64,000 bases of DNA from Nakaseomyces glabratus. Lineage: Eukaryota > Ascomycota > Saccharomycetes > Saccharomycetales > Saccharomycetaceae. The notes beneath the pieces are model-generated. The model did no database searches, was not told where the DNA came from, and saw only the letters and a program-made list of their open reading frames with translations. Shown piece by piece: positions 29,322-38,795 of this stretch; position 1 is the first letter of the stretch, and every line of letters starts with the position of its first letter. The position numbers and the translations under genes are program-made. The DNA lies in assembly GCF_010111755.1 (NCBI RefSeq), contig NC_088959.1, forward strand, positions 124,001 through 188,000, read 5' to 3'.

Positions 29322-29683
29322 ATGCTGAAATGAATGAGCAAGATTGCCCAGCTGTGCATACTATACGGAGTTTCATCAACTTATATATCATCGATTATAC
29401 AGGATAGATAATTCAATACTACAAGCCATAATAAGTTATCAGTAAGCCATTCTACTATTTTTCAAGCATGCTAATTATTTATCGAGTAAGAAACATAAAT
29501 TTAAGATCATAAAAGTATAGACTACGGCTAAGAATAAATACGTAATACATAGAACTTGTTTAATAGAATATAAAAAAACTGTAAATAACATAAGAAAAGT
29601 CTTGTAGATCAGAAAATAGAAGGTCTAAAACAACACAGAGCAAGCAGATGACAATTAATATTATCGGTAGTTCCTGTCACCTT
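29322..29683. other. Convergent spacer IMP3/SKG6
   Basis: AT-rich 3' flanks of two convergent genes; no gene or RNA seen. Confidence 0.5.
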
Positions 29684-31789
29684 CTATGAAAAATTGTAAT
29701 TGTTCGAAGACCCTAGCTGTTTCCTTAAATCACTGCTACTACCGTTGTGAGGTAAAATATTACCCACACCAGGCGGTTGTATAGTGTCTATGTGATCAAG
29801 AATACCACTAACTCTGCTTTGGTTTGGTTGATTGTAAGGATTTCCCTGGGTAGTCAAGCTATTGTTCCTGGAGTTAGAGTTGATGTAGTTCCTCAATGAG
29901 CCTGCTGGTTTATGAAGTGTATTCAACGACAGTTCTGAGGGGTTTGTCATCACCACACTTTGACGCAGTTGATATGGAAGTGGAGCACCATTGACCTGTC
30001 CTCTATAAGTGTTTGCAGAGTATACACTTCCATTGCTTGGTTGCATGCCACCGTTGTTTAGATAAGTGTCTGTGCTTGGAGAATAGAACATCTCAGGATG
30101 ATCCATTGGGTTTAATGCGGTACCGTTTATTCTTGCGGTTTGAATTTGATGCAGTTGTTGTTTTTGATTTTTCTTAAATGCTGTGAGGGAATTAGTGGAC
30201 TCGGATGAGGCCAAGTATGCAGGGGTAGGTAGTTCACCAATTGTTTCCAGGGTTTGTGGATGGTGGAACTCTTGAGATGCGTTGTTGTTGTTATAACTCA
30301 TCATGTTTTGTTGTAAACTGACATTATAAGTAGGTTGATACATTTGCTGTGGGTATTGAATATATTGTGACTGTGGGTAGTTACCTTCTTCTGGAATCTG
30401 TTGACCATATAATCCATTCTGTGATGATTGCTGGTAATATGCCTCTTGAGGAAACTGATTGTAGCCTTCTTGTGACTGGTATGGATAGGCCTGTGTAGCA
30501 CCATCCATAGCCGTATTATATGGCTGGCCGTATTGTTGACCACCAGTGATATCTTGAGAAGTCTGTGGAGGTACCACATTTCTGTCATTCATCTGCATTT
30601 GATTAGATACTTCAGAAACTTTTTTCTCGTGCTGTGATAGAACTGGTAACTCAGAATATATCGACGACGCAGCTCTCCCGTGATTAGAACCCTCTTGTAC
30701 AGCAAGTTGGTTGTTACTTGTCGTGAGCGCATTCAATGTGTCTTCATTCTCTTCTCTGTTTAAGGCCAGTGATTCCTGCTCATCATCGGACGGTAACGGG
30801 TTATCTTCCCGTTCTTTTATCGTTTTACTCCTATCGAGGTAAACTTTGTATATACTCTTCATCCGTTGAATATTTTCTTCCTCATCGGGGCTCAGTTCTG
30901 TAACGAACTCAGATGCGTTATCATCCTCCATGTCATATTTGTCTGTATCTCTGTGATAGTTGTTACGCTCGTTTGTGCGCCCTTTGTTATACTCATCATC
31001 ATCATCATCATCGTCGTCGTCGTCGTCGAGATCGTTGGATTCAATAACCATGGTCTCAAATTCGAAAGAAGGTTTTGGCTTCTCAGATAAGTTGCTGTGC
31101 AGATTATGGGACAGTTTTTCGTCTGTTGATAATGCTGTTGGCGATCTATCTGTGGAAGTTCCTGTGGAGTCGTCTGTGCTGTGGCCATTGGTAGCGTTTC
31201 TCAGCGAGCTAGAAGAGTAAGCCATGTGTGTCATGGGCGGCCTCATGTTTTTCATCAGCATACGAGGGCCCGCGCTTCCCCGCGACTGGTCCAGGTGTGT
31301 CAGCGACACCTGCGACGCGTTGTTCGATGCACTCATAGAGGCCAATTGGTACCCGCCGAACCCATCACTCTGCACACGCTTGGCGAAGTCGCGCAGGTCA
31401 GCATCGCTGCCCGTAGACCCCGGCAGCTGGAACGGGTCCGTCGCCATCATCATGTTCTCCCTGTGCTTCTGCAGAGCACCATGCCGGGCCACTGGTATAT
31501 ACTCGTTATCGCCCTCGAACTCAGGGTCGTGGTCCTCTTTCTCCTCCCGCTTGCTCCTCCTGTACACAACGATAAGTATCCCCACCAGCACTATAATAAT
31601 CACACCCACAGGAATAGCCACTGCCACACCAACACGCACACCTAGGTTGTGATCAGTGGGCAGCTCACACTGCTGCTTGCTCCCTTCACACTTCCCACTG
31701 TTTCCACTACCAGCACCATCACCATCACTATCACTATCACTATCCCGCCTAAAAATCATCGCTGGTTTGCGACCATCGGCACAAATCAT
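29684..31789 (-). CDS. SKG6: Skg6/Tos2-family bud-neck membrane protein
   Basis: A 701-residue protein at the YHR149C position (yeast Skg6, 734). A short N-terminal segment rich in Ser, Asp and Gly is followed by one membrane span (about 52-77, VAIPVGVIIIVLVGILIVVY) with a basic stop-transfer RRSKREEK, so it looks like a single-pass protein with a large cytoplasmic tail. The tail is low-complexity: an 11-residue Asp run near 252-264 and Gln/Asn/Tyr-rich sequence from about 400 on. Conserved family stretches include GDNEYIPVARHGALQKHRE just after the span and the DPFQLPGS segment. In S. cerevisiae Skg6 and its duplicate Tos2 localise to bud sites and the neck and interact with Zds and Cdc24-anchoring factors. 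The ATG at 31,789 leaves no signal peptide. Confidence 0.9.
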   Translation of the reverse strand: MICADGRKPAMIFRRDSDSDSDGDGAGSGNSGKCEGSKQQCELPTDHNLGVRVGVAVAIPVGVIIIVLVGILIVVYRRSKREEKEDHDPEFEGDNEYIPVARHGALQKHRENMMMATDPFQLPGSTGSDADLRDFAKRVQSDGFGGYQLASMSASNNASQVSLTHLDQSRGSAGPRMLMKNMRPPMTHMAYSSSSLRNATNGHSTDDSTGTSTDRSPTALSTDEKLSHNLHSNLSEKPKPSFEFETMVIESNDLDDDDDDDDDDDEYNKGRTNERNNYHRDTDKYDMEDDNASEFVTELSPDEEENIQRMKSIYKVYLDRSKTIKEREDNPLPSDDEQESLALNREENEDTLNALTTSNNQLAVQEGSNHGRAASSIYSELPVLSQHEKKVSEVSNQMQMNDRNVVPPQTSQDITGGQQYGQPYNTAMDGATQAYPYQSQEGYNQFPQEAYYQQSSQNGLYGQQIPEEGNYPQSQYIQYPQQMYQPTYNVSLQQNMMSYNNNNASQEFHHPQTLETIGELPTPAYLASSESTNSLTAFKKNQKQQLHQIQTARINGTALNPMDHPEMFYSPSTDTYLNNGGMQPSNGSVYSANTYRGQVNGAPLPYQLRQSVVMTNPSELSLNTLHKPAGSLRNYINSNSRNNSLTTQGNPYNQPNQSRVSGILDHIDTIQPPGVGNILPHNGSSSDLRKQLGSSNNYNFS
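31003..31036 (-). repeat. Asp codon run in SKG6
   Basis: A microsatellite of GAT/GAC codons encodes 11 consecutive aspartates. The codons switch from one synonym to the other along the run, so it is not a pure recent expansion. Confidence 0.8.
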
Positions 31790-32107
31790 GGGCGGCTCAG
31801 TCCCCGATGCCCTTCCTTTATATACTCGAGGTCCCCCCCCCCAGCACAGCTCAGCTCACGCGCGCTCTGCACTCGCCAGGCCCCCGATACGGATGTGAGG
31901 ATCGCGTCCATTTTCGAATTGCACTGCACCGCTCCCTCTCTCTCTCGGGGTACTGCGCGTGTTTCTTAACGCTACCCAACCCCGTATTACCGAATCAGGA
32001 AGTTCCTATTCTTTTTTTGCTGTGGTTTGTATATGTGCGGTATTTTCTGAGGCAGCTATATTGGATGTTTATCATATCCCAATTAGGTAAACAGGCCAAA
32101 AATTCAA

Positions 32108-32148
32108 GGTTGGGGTCGCAGCGAGATTCGAACCTGGGACCTTTTCAA
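32108..32148 (-). other. tRNA-like remnant or extra TFIIIC site (B box)
   Basis: The minus strand contains GGTTCGAATCT (32124-32134), 10 of 11 matches to the Pol III B-box consensus GGTTCGANTCC. Around it the sequence resembles the 3' third of a tRNA, but the T-stem pairs only partly (two mismatches) and no 5' acceptor strand or anticodon arm is present. It is either the decayed end of a tRNA gene or an isolated TFIIIC site like the ETC loci of S. cerevisiae. Confidence 0.5.
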
Positions 32149-32230
32149 GGGGGGGGGGGTACTGCTGGTCGGTGTTAGTGCGGTGAAGGGTTTTAACTCC
32201 GTTGTGGTTCCTTTCTTATATAAATGGGTT

Positions 32231-32240
32231 GCGATGAGCA
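32231..32240 (+). promoter_or_regulatory. PAC-like element near the PEX28 start
   Basis: GCGATGAGCA lies just after a TATA-like TTATATAAAT and 58 bases before the PEX28 ATG. The match is exact, but PEX28 is not a ribosome-biogenesis gene, so function is uncertain. Confidence 0.4.
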
Positions 32241-32297
32241 ATCATAATATCTGTACTTTCTGCGTTGCCAGTCTGTGAGTTGACATTGACGCCAACG

Positions 32298-33947
32298 ATG
32301 TCTGAGTCTGCAGTGCGTGGGTATATCAACAGGAAGTACGGGAAGGTGCTGGAGACGCTTGTGATGGCCGAGGAGGCCATCGCTGCGCGGAGCAACAGAG
32401 ATGAGCTGACGCAGCGGGAGTTGGTGCAGCAGGTGATGGGGGTGCTGGTGTCTACGTCGCTGGAGCGGTTGAAGCCCGGTGCGGATGTAGTGGGTGCGGG
32501 AGACAAGAGCACGTACTCTGCTGCCGCGGAGGAGAAAGAGCTGGACGAGCTGAACGAGTACAGGCGGTCGCTCTCGCAGGACCGCCTGTCCAAGGAGGAT
32601 ACATACTTTTTGGATATGTTTCTGGACAAGCTGATAGCGCGGCTGATTCCGGACAACCTGCCGGAGCGTGAGCACTTCAGTCTGGTGGACGAAGGCGACG
32701 AAGCACTGCACGGCCCGCCTTTCAGTGCCTCCGTGCTGGCCTCCAACATGAAGAAGCTCTCCGGAAAGATGGACAGTATATTCGAGTTCCAGGACAACAT
32801 GATCAGGGTGCTCACGTGGAAGACGCCCACTGTGACGCTTACTGCACTGACAATTTTCACACTGATATGCTTCGATTTGATGAACGTCATATTGTTCCCC
32901 ATGGCCTACATCGTGCTGGTACAGATGACTCAGGGGTACATACGGAGACACCCAATTCGCAGAACAATATACATCAAGAGAAGGGCCATAGGAAGATCGC
33001 TGATTCATGACCTATTCCATGGCGGCAAAAAGACGAATAACGTACTGCTACCGTCCAATGAGAATGACTGTAATGGAGAGCAAGAAAATGAGGCCGATTT
33101 GGGTACCTCCGATGATTGTAACGGTACCTCTGATGAAAACGTTGTGATCTCGCCGGCTGCTGCAAAAATCGATAAGAACATTAGCACATACAACTTAAAC
33201 CACGGCACGAAGGTCGTGTTAACTCTGAGGGATATGCAGAACATGACCACAGGAACAGTGCATTTAATGGATGCGATCGACAAGTTCAAATACGGAACGG
33301 CAGCATTTGTCGATGAGTACAAATCTACATCAGTATTTTTCACACTGCTGGGCTCTGTGATCTTGCTGGTATTACTATCTCGCTTTATAACATGGAGCTT
33401 AACAATTTCGCTTTCTGCATGGATCGGCCTTCTATCGATTCATCCAAAAGTTCATCCATACGTCAAATCTGCCAAGAATATCATGAAGAAGCCAAAAATG
33501 AAACCTGAGAACTCACCACAGGACGTTGCTGTTGTTATGGAGGACAACATTAGCGGGGAAGATTATAACAGAAATATAATTCTTGATGAACCCCCTGACG
33601 TCAAGTATGTTGAGGTTTACGAAATCTACAAAAGAGGATTACTCCCTACCGATTGGGAGTTCTTTAAGTTTTCTAGTACCATCTTTGACCCAACAGACAC
33701 ATATAGAAAAGCATTACAGCTTCCACCTGGTGTGGATAAGATTGAAGAGATTAAACCGCCTGCTGGATGGGCGTTTGATGAAAACTCATCATGGATAATC
33801 GATAAAAATCCGGAAATATGGGCCATCGAAAGAGGCTTACAATTGCCTGTTGAAGAGGGCTTCCTTGTTGATCCAATGTTCAAGCGTAGGAGATTAGTAA
33901 GGAAGGTAATTAGGTATAAAAAACCCATGAAGATCAAGATGCATTAA
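32298..33947 (+). CDS. PEX28: Pex28, peroxisomal integral membrane protein
   Basis: A 549-residue protein at the YHR150W position (yeast Pex28, 579). Hydrophobic segments lie at about 178-210 and 345-382. The C-terminal third is a dysferlin-type (Pex24/Pex28) domain, with VYEIYKRGLLPTDWEFFKF and then WAFDENSSWIIDKNPE...WAIERGLQLP. Pex28 works with Pex29 and the Pex30-32 group in controlling peroxisome number and ER contacts. The frame stays open 11 codons upstream but without an ATG; the first ATG, before SESAVRGYINRKYGKVLE, is used. The first 250 codons are noticeably GC-richer than the rest of the gene and its neighbours. Confidence 0.94.
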   Translation: MSESAVRGYINRKYGKVLETLVMAEEAIAARSNRDELTQRELVQQVMGVLVSTSLERLKPGADVVGAGDKSTYSAAAEEKELDELNEYRRSLSQDRLSKEDTYFLDMFLDKLIARLIPDNLPEREHFSLVDEGDEALHGPPFSASVLASNMKKLSGKMDSIFEFQDNMIRVLTWKTPTVTLTALTIFTLICFDLMNVILFPMAYIVLVQMTQGYIRRHPIRRTIYIKRRAIGRSLIHDLFHGGKKTNNVLLPSNENDCNGEQENEADLGTSDDCNGTSDENVVISPAAAKIDKNISTYNLNHGTKVVLTLRDMQNMTTGTVHLMDAIDKFKYGTAAFVDEYKSTSVFFTLLGSVILLVLLSRFITWSLTISLSAWIGLLSIHPKVHPYVKSAKNIMKKPKMKPENSPQDVAVVMEDNISGEDYNRNIILDEPPDVKYVEVYEIYKRGLLPTDWEFFKFSSTIFDPTDTYRKALQLPPGVDKIEEIKPPAGWAFDENSSWIIDKNPEIWAIERGLQLPVEEGFLVDPMFKRRRLVRKVIRYKKPMKIKMH

Positions 33948-34075
33948 AATACCATCTCCTGCTAAATAAGTATGGCTAAATAAATCCGTAATCCAAATAA
34001 GTTCCTAAGTTCATTCTATATTAAGTACTATAAATGCATAATTATTAAGGTTAGACTCCGTGATTGTCTAACAAT

Positions 34076-35722
34076 TCAAGACGGAACACCATCAACTTCC
34101 GTTTTAGAATAGTTATTCACAACTCTTCTCCAATTGTAACGATTATCATAAATTGGAATCCTGAAAAGACTGAAATATAATGCCATCATCAAAAGGACGA
34201 ACGAGCACACAGTAACAGGAACCATCATAGCCACAAAATTTCTGGTCGAAACTGCCCGCTGGTATGGACAACTAGCGTATGAACCGCCCGATACCCAACA
34301 GTTAGAGACGGATATTGAATTCAAATCAATCCATAATGTATCGTCATTAAATTGAGAAGCCTCAAATTGTAAAAGTATAGAGCGCTGTTCTAGAGGAGTT
34401 CTTGGGATTGAGAAAGAGTAGGTATTAGGACATTTTGTCTCTCCTCTATAACCATCCATCTCAAAATAAGAATCCTTAACATTGGTTGCTGTCCAATTAA
34501 AGATCTGCTTATCTGACCGACATAAAGCTCTTTTTTTAGAATAGCAATTTTCCACAAACCAATTGGCTGAAAAATTGTTATATGCAAAGTTAAATGCTGC
34601 ACAGTTTTCTGCTACTAAATCGCTCGTCTTTCGAGGAACTGATACTGTCAATATAGGTTGACCAACTGCCCACGACCATACTACGGCAGGTGCCAGTAGA
34701 TCTATCAAGGCTGTAATATTAGCAGAGTCAAATCTGTTAGCTATCATAGGTGAGTATCCACATCCTGAGTACATCTCAACCTCAGATTTTGTATATCTTG
34801 CTTCTAAGAACTTAAAAGTTGTTTCAGAAGCCGATATGAATTGGTCTCTATTATACGGACAGCTAATCGAGACATTTCCTACATCATATGTTAAATTATG
34901 GTTAGTGAAAATGTAGTTACTTTCCAATGCATCAAACGAGTTAGTGATTTCCATTGCCAGTAGTCGTTTCCGTCTACCATACATTAAGGCACCCAATGTG
35001 GGCCAAAAGTTAGTGGAGTTATCTATACTGTAAGGCGGATCATATGTTCCTAAAAAGTCTGAAGGCGTGTAAATAAAAGATCTTCCAATAGTATTGTCAA
35101 GTATTCCTGTGATATTCAGGTTCGGAAACTTATTGAACAAATCATCCGTAAAATTCAACCGCGAATTGTAAATCGTCTTATTTCGAGCACTCGCTAGCTT
35201 TATGGTCGGATCTACTCTAAGTAATAACATCAGCACATTACCATATAAATTGTTATTCGTAGCAGATATGAAGTTTCTCATTTGTATAAGTAAATCCGAT
35301 AGGAGCACATCTGTTTCCTTTAATACCCAGCTGTAGTTCATCCCCACTTCTATATCAACGACAAAACTTTGAGCTCCATAGACCATTATATTTTGAAAGT
35401 ATTCGAATGCAATAGACTCATTGAAAGGAAGGTGAGACCCATTGTTGTTCACAATGAAGGCTTTATGAAACAACACAGAATTCAGGTTAATACCCGGAAA
35501 TGGGACCTGGTCTATAGTAATATTTGACATAATATCTCTTTGTGATCGAACTGCTAATTCATGGGAAAGAGAATTGCTTTGCCATGTCGCATTCATATAA
35601 GTGCTGTTGGTAATATTAATACCTGCGGGGTTCATGGTACCACTCCCATTGCTTCTAGTACTTGTATCACATAAACCATGTCGCAGGAAGTGGACAAAAA
35701 AGAGGAAAAGCAGCCAGTACAT
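34076..35722 (-). CDS. MTC6: Mtc6, secretory-pathway glycoprotein
   Basis: A 548-residue protein at the YHR151C position (yeast Mtc6, 526). It has a cleavable-looking signal peptide (residues 1-19), a long luminal part with many N-glycosylation sequons (NST, NMT, NNST, NFTD and others) and paired cysteines, and one membrane span near the C-terminus (about 494-518) followed by a short basic tail. The family is known only from the S. cerevisiae screen in which mtc6 loss impairs growth with cdc13-1; biochemical role is unknown. Convergent with PEX28. Confidence 0.92.
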
Positions 35723-36124
35723 ATAGCAATAGTATGAAACTCAATACAAACACCAGAAACAAAAAGTAGGTCTGTTTAAATTAAACTTGTACTGATAAGC
35801 ATATACTGTTTATTTTTCCTTTGTGAGTTTTTCACTAATAGTAGTAAGACGCAATCCTTGTATTACATATAATGAACCAAGAATATTTGTTGCGGGAAGC
35901 AAAACTGCATTTGACTATAACGCTCCTGATTTGCAGTAAATTTCTATTGATGATTACTACTATTGTTTCGAGCTTATTATTCTTTGGTCATCATCACAGT
36001 GAGAACTGCCTAACTCTTGCAATAATACAGAAAATTTCAAACTCCACTGTAGAATCACGCAGATGGAGATGTAGAGTAAACTGATATCCATCCAATTTTC
36101 TTCAGACAGTCTTTTCACTGATAA

Positions 36125-36192
36125 TCACATGATCATCTGATCACATGATCACATGATCAAATAACGGACGGCATCAGGAGGAAGTCACATGA
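36125..36192. promoter_or_regulatory. Cluster of four TCACATGA E-box sites
   Basis: TCACATGA occurs at 36125-36132, 36141-36148, 36149-36156 and 36185-36192. The CACATG core is an E-box of the kind bound by yeast bHLH factors (Cbf1 prefers CACGTG; Ino2/Ino4 bind CATGTG). Four copies in 68 bases are well above chance. The site lies about 400 bases upstream of MTC6. Confidence 0.5.
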
Positions 36193-36270
36193 CAAAATGC
36201 CGATACTGACAATATTACATATATCGGCACTTTGATCTAACTTAGACGCAAGGACTATTTTGGCAAAGTT

Positions 36271-36310
36271 ATTTATGTTTTTTTTTTGTTTTTTTTATTT
36301 TTTACGTTTT
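36271..36310 (+). other. Candidate replication origin (two ARS consensus matches)
   Basis: ATTTATGTTTT (36271-36281) and TTTTACGTTTT (36300-36310) both match the S. cerevisiae ARS consensus WTTTAYRTTTW at 11 of 11 positions, in the same direction, within a long T-rich tract. Intergenic location and AT richness fit an origin. Perfect matches also arise by chance in such DNA. Confidence 0.35.
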
Positions 36311-36348
36311 ATTTTTTTACTTTGTTGTAAGCTATGTTTATAGCAACC

Positions 36349-36860
36349 CTACCATTGTTCTGTTTTTGGTTGCCCCAATATATCGCTGGCACACCTCTCA
36401 TTGATATACAACTCTTTCAAGTTTTTAATATATATTAAAAACTTCCAAGCACCACAATTCCCACTATTGATCCGGGATTTTGGGGTAATTCTCCTTGCGA
36501 TATAATTGGCTTTTATCCATTGTATGATAAACAATTGGATGGCAGGAACCTTATGAAGGCCCCTACAACGAACCAAAGAATTGAAGTCATATGATTACTA
36601 TATTAGGAAATAGGTAAACAAAATCATAACTAGGTGTTCATATTGCCTAAGTTAACCATTTCCTTTATACTCAAAGAGGATAAATAAGTACTTTTCTTTT
36701 GATCATCGAGATGTAAAATTCTCAATAAATTGTTGTAGTACCCGAGGTGGTTGTTATCTGCTATCCACCTTTCTGCAGTAGTTTTCCTGGGTGCTTTCTT
36801 TCTTAAGATCAAGAAAGTCTTCTAAAAATTCTATAACAGGATCATTTAGTTTTACCCGAT
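36349..36860 (-). pseudogene. Probable decayed coding relic, identity unknown
   Basis: Three minus-strand frame segments follow one another with frame changes and stops. The first, at about 36760-36860, reads LNDPVIEFLEDFLDLKKEST. The second, at 36630-36800, includes ERWIADNNHLGYYNNLLRIL. The third, at 36349-36576, includes NCGAWKFLIYIKNLKELYIN. Each has protein-like amphipathic composition that is unusual for random AT-rich spacer, and the first two overlap as if by a frameshift near 36790. I do not recognise the family. Chance frames remain possible. Confidence 0.3.
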
Positions 36861-37483
36861 TTGATTACAAAACTGAAACCCTAGGCTTCAACCATCCTCC
36901 AGATCCCAAGATTTCATTGCCCCACATCTACGGATGAGTGGACTAAAATAGCAAAAGAAAATATTGTTGCATTAAAAAATATTTCGGATTCGTAATCTAA
37001 TAACTTTTCTTCTTTGAGTAATAAGGTCTTTAGAAGGAATGCTATTTTTTTATGGACGACGTAATGTAATATTTATATACTTTTAACCCGAATTGGAAAA
37101 TGTGTTCCGGGATTATAATAGAATATGAATATAGTAGCAGCACCACACATCATAGAAGCCTTGAGCAAGATTGTAAATCATCCTTTACTTTTCAATTTTT
37201 TGTTTTTTCATATACAATCTTAGTATATAACAAATAATTTATATAGCCAGTCTTGATCCAATCTTTAGCTAATTTTTTTTTAAAACTATTAAAATGTATT
37301 AGTTCTCTTTTATAAAATAGAATACAGTGTGGTGGTTAATATTTAACTATAAAGAGAAGTAGTTGGTGGAAATTAAGGTATACTTCTTTTGGGATAGGGG
37401 TCGCTTAATTTTGGTTTTTACCTAGTTTTTGTTTTTCGGTTAGGTACAAGACAACTTTGAGTCAATTGTGAAAAATATATATT

Positions 37484-37915
37484 ATGGTGACTTATGAAAC
37501 TAAGCCAGTTATGGAATGTAATGAGAAGCTATTGAACGTCAGCAATAGTAAAACTAATACTGACGTAGTGACTGATATCCAAGGACTAGATGGATCAGAT
37601 GCTAGGTATACAGACACTAGTTCACTAGATCAGTCCCAAGCCAATATATTCAATATTTCAAGTAACAAGACTAATCAAAAATCAAATACAAACTTCTGTG
37701 TAGGAAAGAAGACTAAAATTGGTGGTGCTGGTAACCAAACTAATTGCATGAGAGGAAAGAACACTGATCTAAGTCTTAGAAAGAAATTTGCGTCTCCTAC
37801 TGACCATTTACTGTCACCATGTTCTAAGAAATTGAGAGATCATAAGAATAGTTTATTTGGAACAAAGGGTAAACCGTTAAAGCTCAAATTTACCGACTTA
37901 CAGTCAGAACAGTAA
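37484..37915 (+). CDS. SPO12: Spo12/Bns1-family mitotic exit regulator
   Basis: A 143-residue protein at the YHR152W position (yeast Spo12 173, Bns1 137). Only the C-terminal half is conserved: LRKKFASPTDHLLSPCSKKL then the HKNSLFGTKGKPLKLKF block, the Spo12 motif with the SPTD and SPC sites that are phosphorylated in the family. The N-terminal half is Asn/Ser/Thr-rich and variable. Spo12 acts in the FEAR pathway that releases Cdc14 from the nucleolus in early anaphase and is required for normal meiosis. Convergent with SPO16, as in S. cerevisiae. Confidence 0.93.
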   Translation: MVTYETKPVMECNEKLLNVSNSKTNTDVVTDIQGLDGSDARYTDTSSLDQSQANIFNISSNKTNQKSNTNFCVGKKTKIGGAGNQTNCMRGKNTDLSLRKKFASPTDHLLSPCSKKLRDHKNSLFGTKGKPLKLKFTDLQSEQ

Positions 37916-38231
37916 TGGAAAAGATAAAGCATAAAAACAATGTGCTTTGTTTATAAGGACAAAATTCATCACAGTGATACCTGTTATAAAATATTCATGT
38001 TTTATAATATTTTTTTTACTTTTCTTAGGTTCGAATTTTTATAATTAAAAGACAATAAAACAAAACAATAGCAAACAAATAATCTTCAGAGCTAATAGTT
38101 GGAAAATCAACAATGTGATTGAGGTAAACATAAGATTTATACTTTAAGTAATAATAGTACAAAATGAACTGTATTTTGCTTGGCTGTTGGCTAAAATTGT
38201 AATGGTAATTTCAGATTGAAGTACTTCATAC
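37916..38231. other. Convergent spacer SPO12/SPO16
   Basis: AT-rich 3' flanks only; no gene or RNA seen. Confidence 0.5.
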
Positions 38232-38795
38232 TCATGAATTAGATGGGACCCTTCCCAGTTCCTGGAAAACTTCTTCCAAATTGTTACATTTTGCCAACAG
38301 GTCTTCAAGCTGATCTTCTGTTAATTTATGGCTTACATACAGTTCTGATAGTATCTTTTTGACCATAAAATCCTTAACATCATCATCGTATTCGAATGGT
38401 CTTGCATTTTTAAGGTTGTGCTTGAAAGAAGTATAGATTGGATTATTTTCAATAAATTTTCTCATTGTCAAAGATTTAGTAGTTTCACTCTTTGAGCATA
38501 TAAATATTTCTCTATGACACCACAAAGTTGATTTCTCCTTGAGCTCTTCAACAATGACTTCCCAACCTTCGATTGTTATATCTGTAGAATCAAAACATAT
38601 AATGAGCAACGTATCATCCTTTTGAAGTAAGGATAAATCTTGCATGCGAATCTTGTCAAGTAACTTTTTCAACTCTTTCTTTGCCATCATTTTTAGCTCC
38701 TCATCTGGGTAACCTTTCGGGAACTCTTGGCATGTACATTCTACTATCAAGATATTGCCATCATCTGGGATATGATTGACGAAGCTAACTTCCAT
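38232..38795 (-). CDS. SPO16: Spo16, meiotic crossover (ZMM) protein
   Basis: A 187-residue protein at the YHR153C position (yeast Spo16, 198), between SPO12 and RTT107 on the expected strand. Sequence conservation in this family is low. What can be seen is an alpha/beta N-terminal part with hydrophobic strands (NILIVECTC, TLLIICFDSTDITIEGWEVI) and a helical C-terminus (LTEDQLEDLLAKCNNLEEVF) that fits the XPF-like fold and helix-hairpin-helix described for Spo16. In yeast it pairs with Zip2 to bind branched DNA and with Zip4 supports crossovers and synaptonemal complex assembly. A GGCGGC URS1 core lies about 150 bases upstream, fitting meiotic control. Confidence 0.85.
   Translation of the reverse strand: MEVSFVNHIPDDGNILIVECTCQEFPKGYPDEELKMMAKKELKKLLDKIRMQDLSLLQKDDTLLIICFDSTDITIEGWEVIVEELKEKSTLWCHREIFICSKSETTKSLTMRKFIENNPIYTSFKHNLKNARPFEYDDDVKDFMVKKILSELYVSHKLTEDQLEDLLAKCNNLEEVFQELGRVPSNS

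Larger units (their letters stand above)
31790..32297. other. Divergent promoter SKG6/PEX28
   Basis: No protein gene. It is unusually rich in simple tracts: ten C residues at 31833-31842 and eleven G residues at 32149-32159. It also holds a tRNA-like B box at 32124-32134 and a PAC element at 32231-32240 (listed separately). Confidence 0.5.
35723..37483. other. Long MTC6-SPO12 intergenic region
   Basis: About 1.76 kb. It contains four TCACATGA sites (36125-36192), two perfect ARS-consensus matches in T-rich DNA (36271-36310) and a probable decayed coding relic on the minus strand (36349-36860). A 70-codon plus frame at 35872-36084 is probably chance. The rest is AT-rich and presumably includes the SPO12 promoter; the AT-rich sequence from 36960 to 37483 shows nothing specific. 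Confidence 0.5.

Noticed and set aside
35872..36084. 70-codon plus-strand frame upstream of MTC6
   Set aside because: Looks like a chance hydrophobic frame in spacer; no neighbour or motif supports it.
36120..36320. Point centromere (CDEI-like TCACATG followed by AT-rich DNA)
   Set aside because: No CDEIII (TGTTT...CCGAA) element and the segment between is not AT-rich enough for CDEII.
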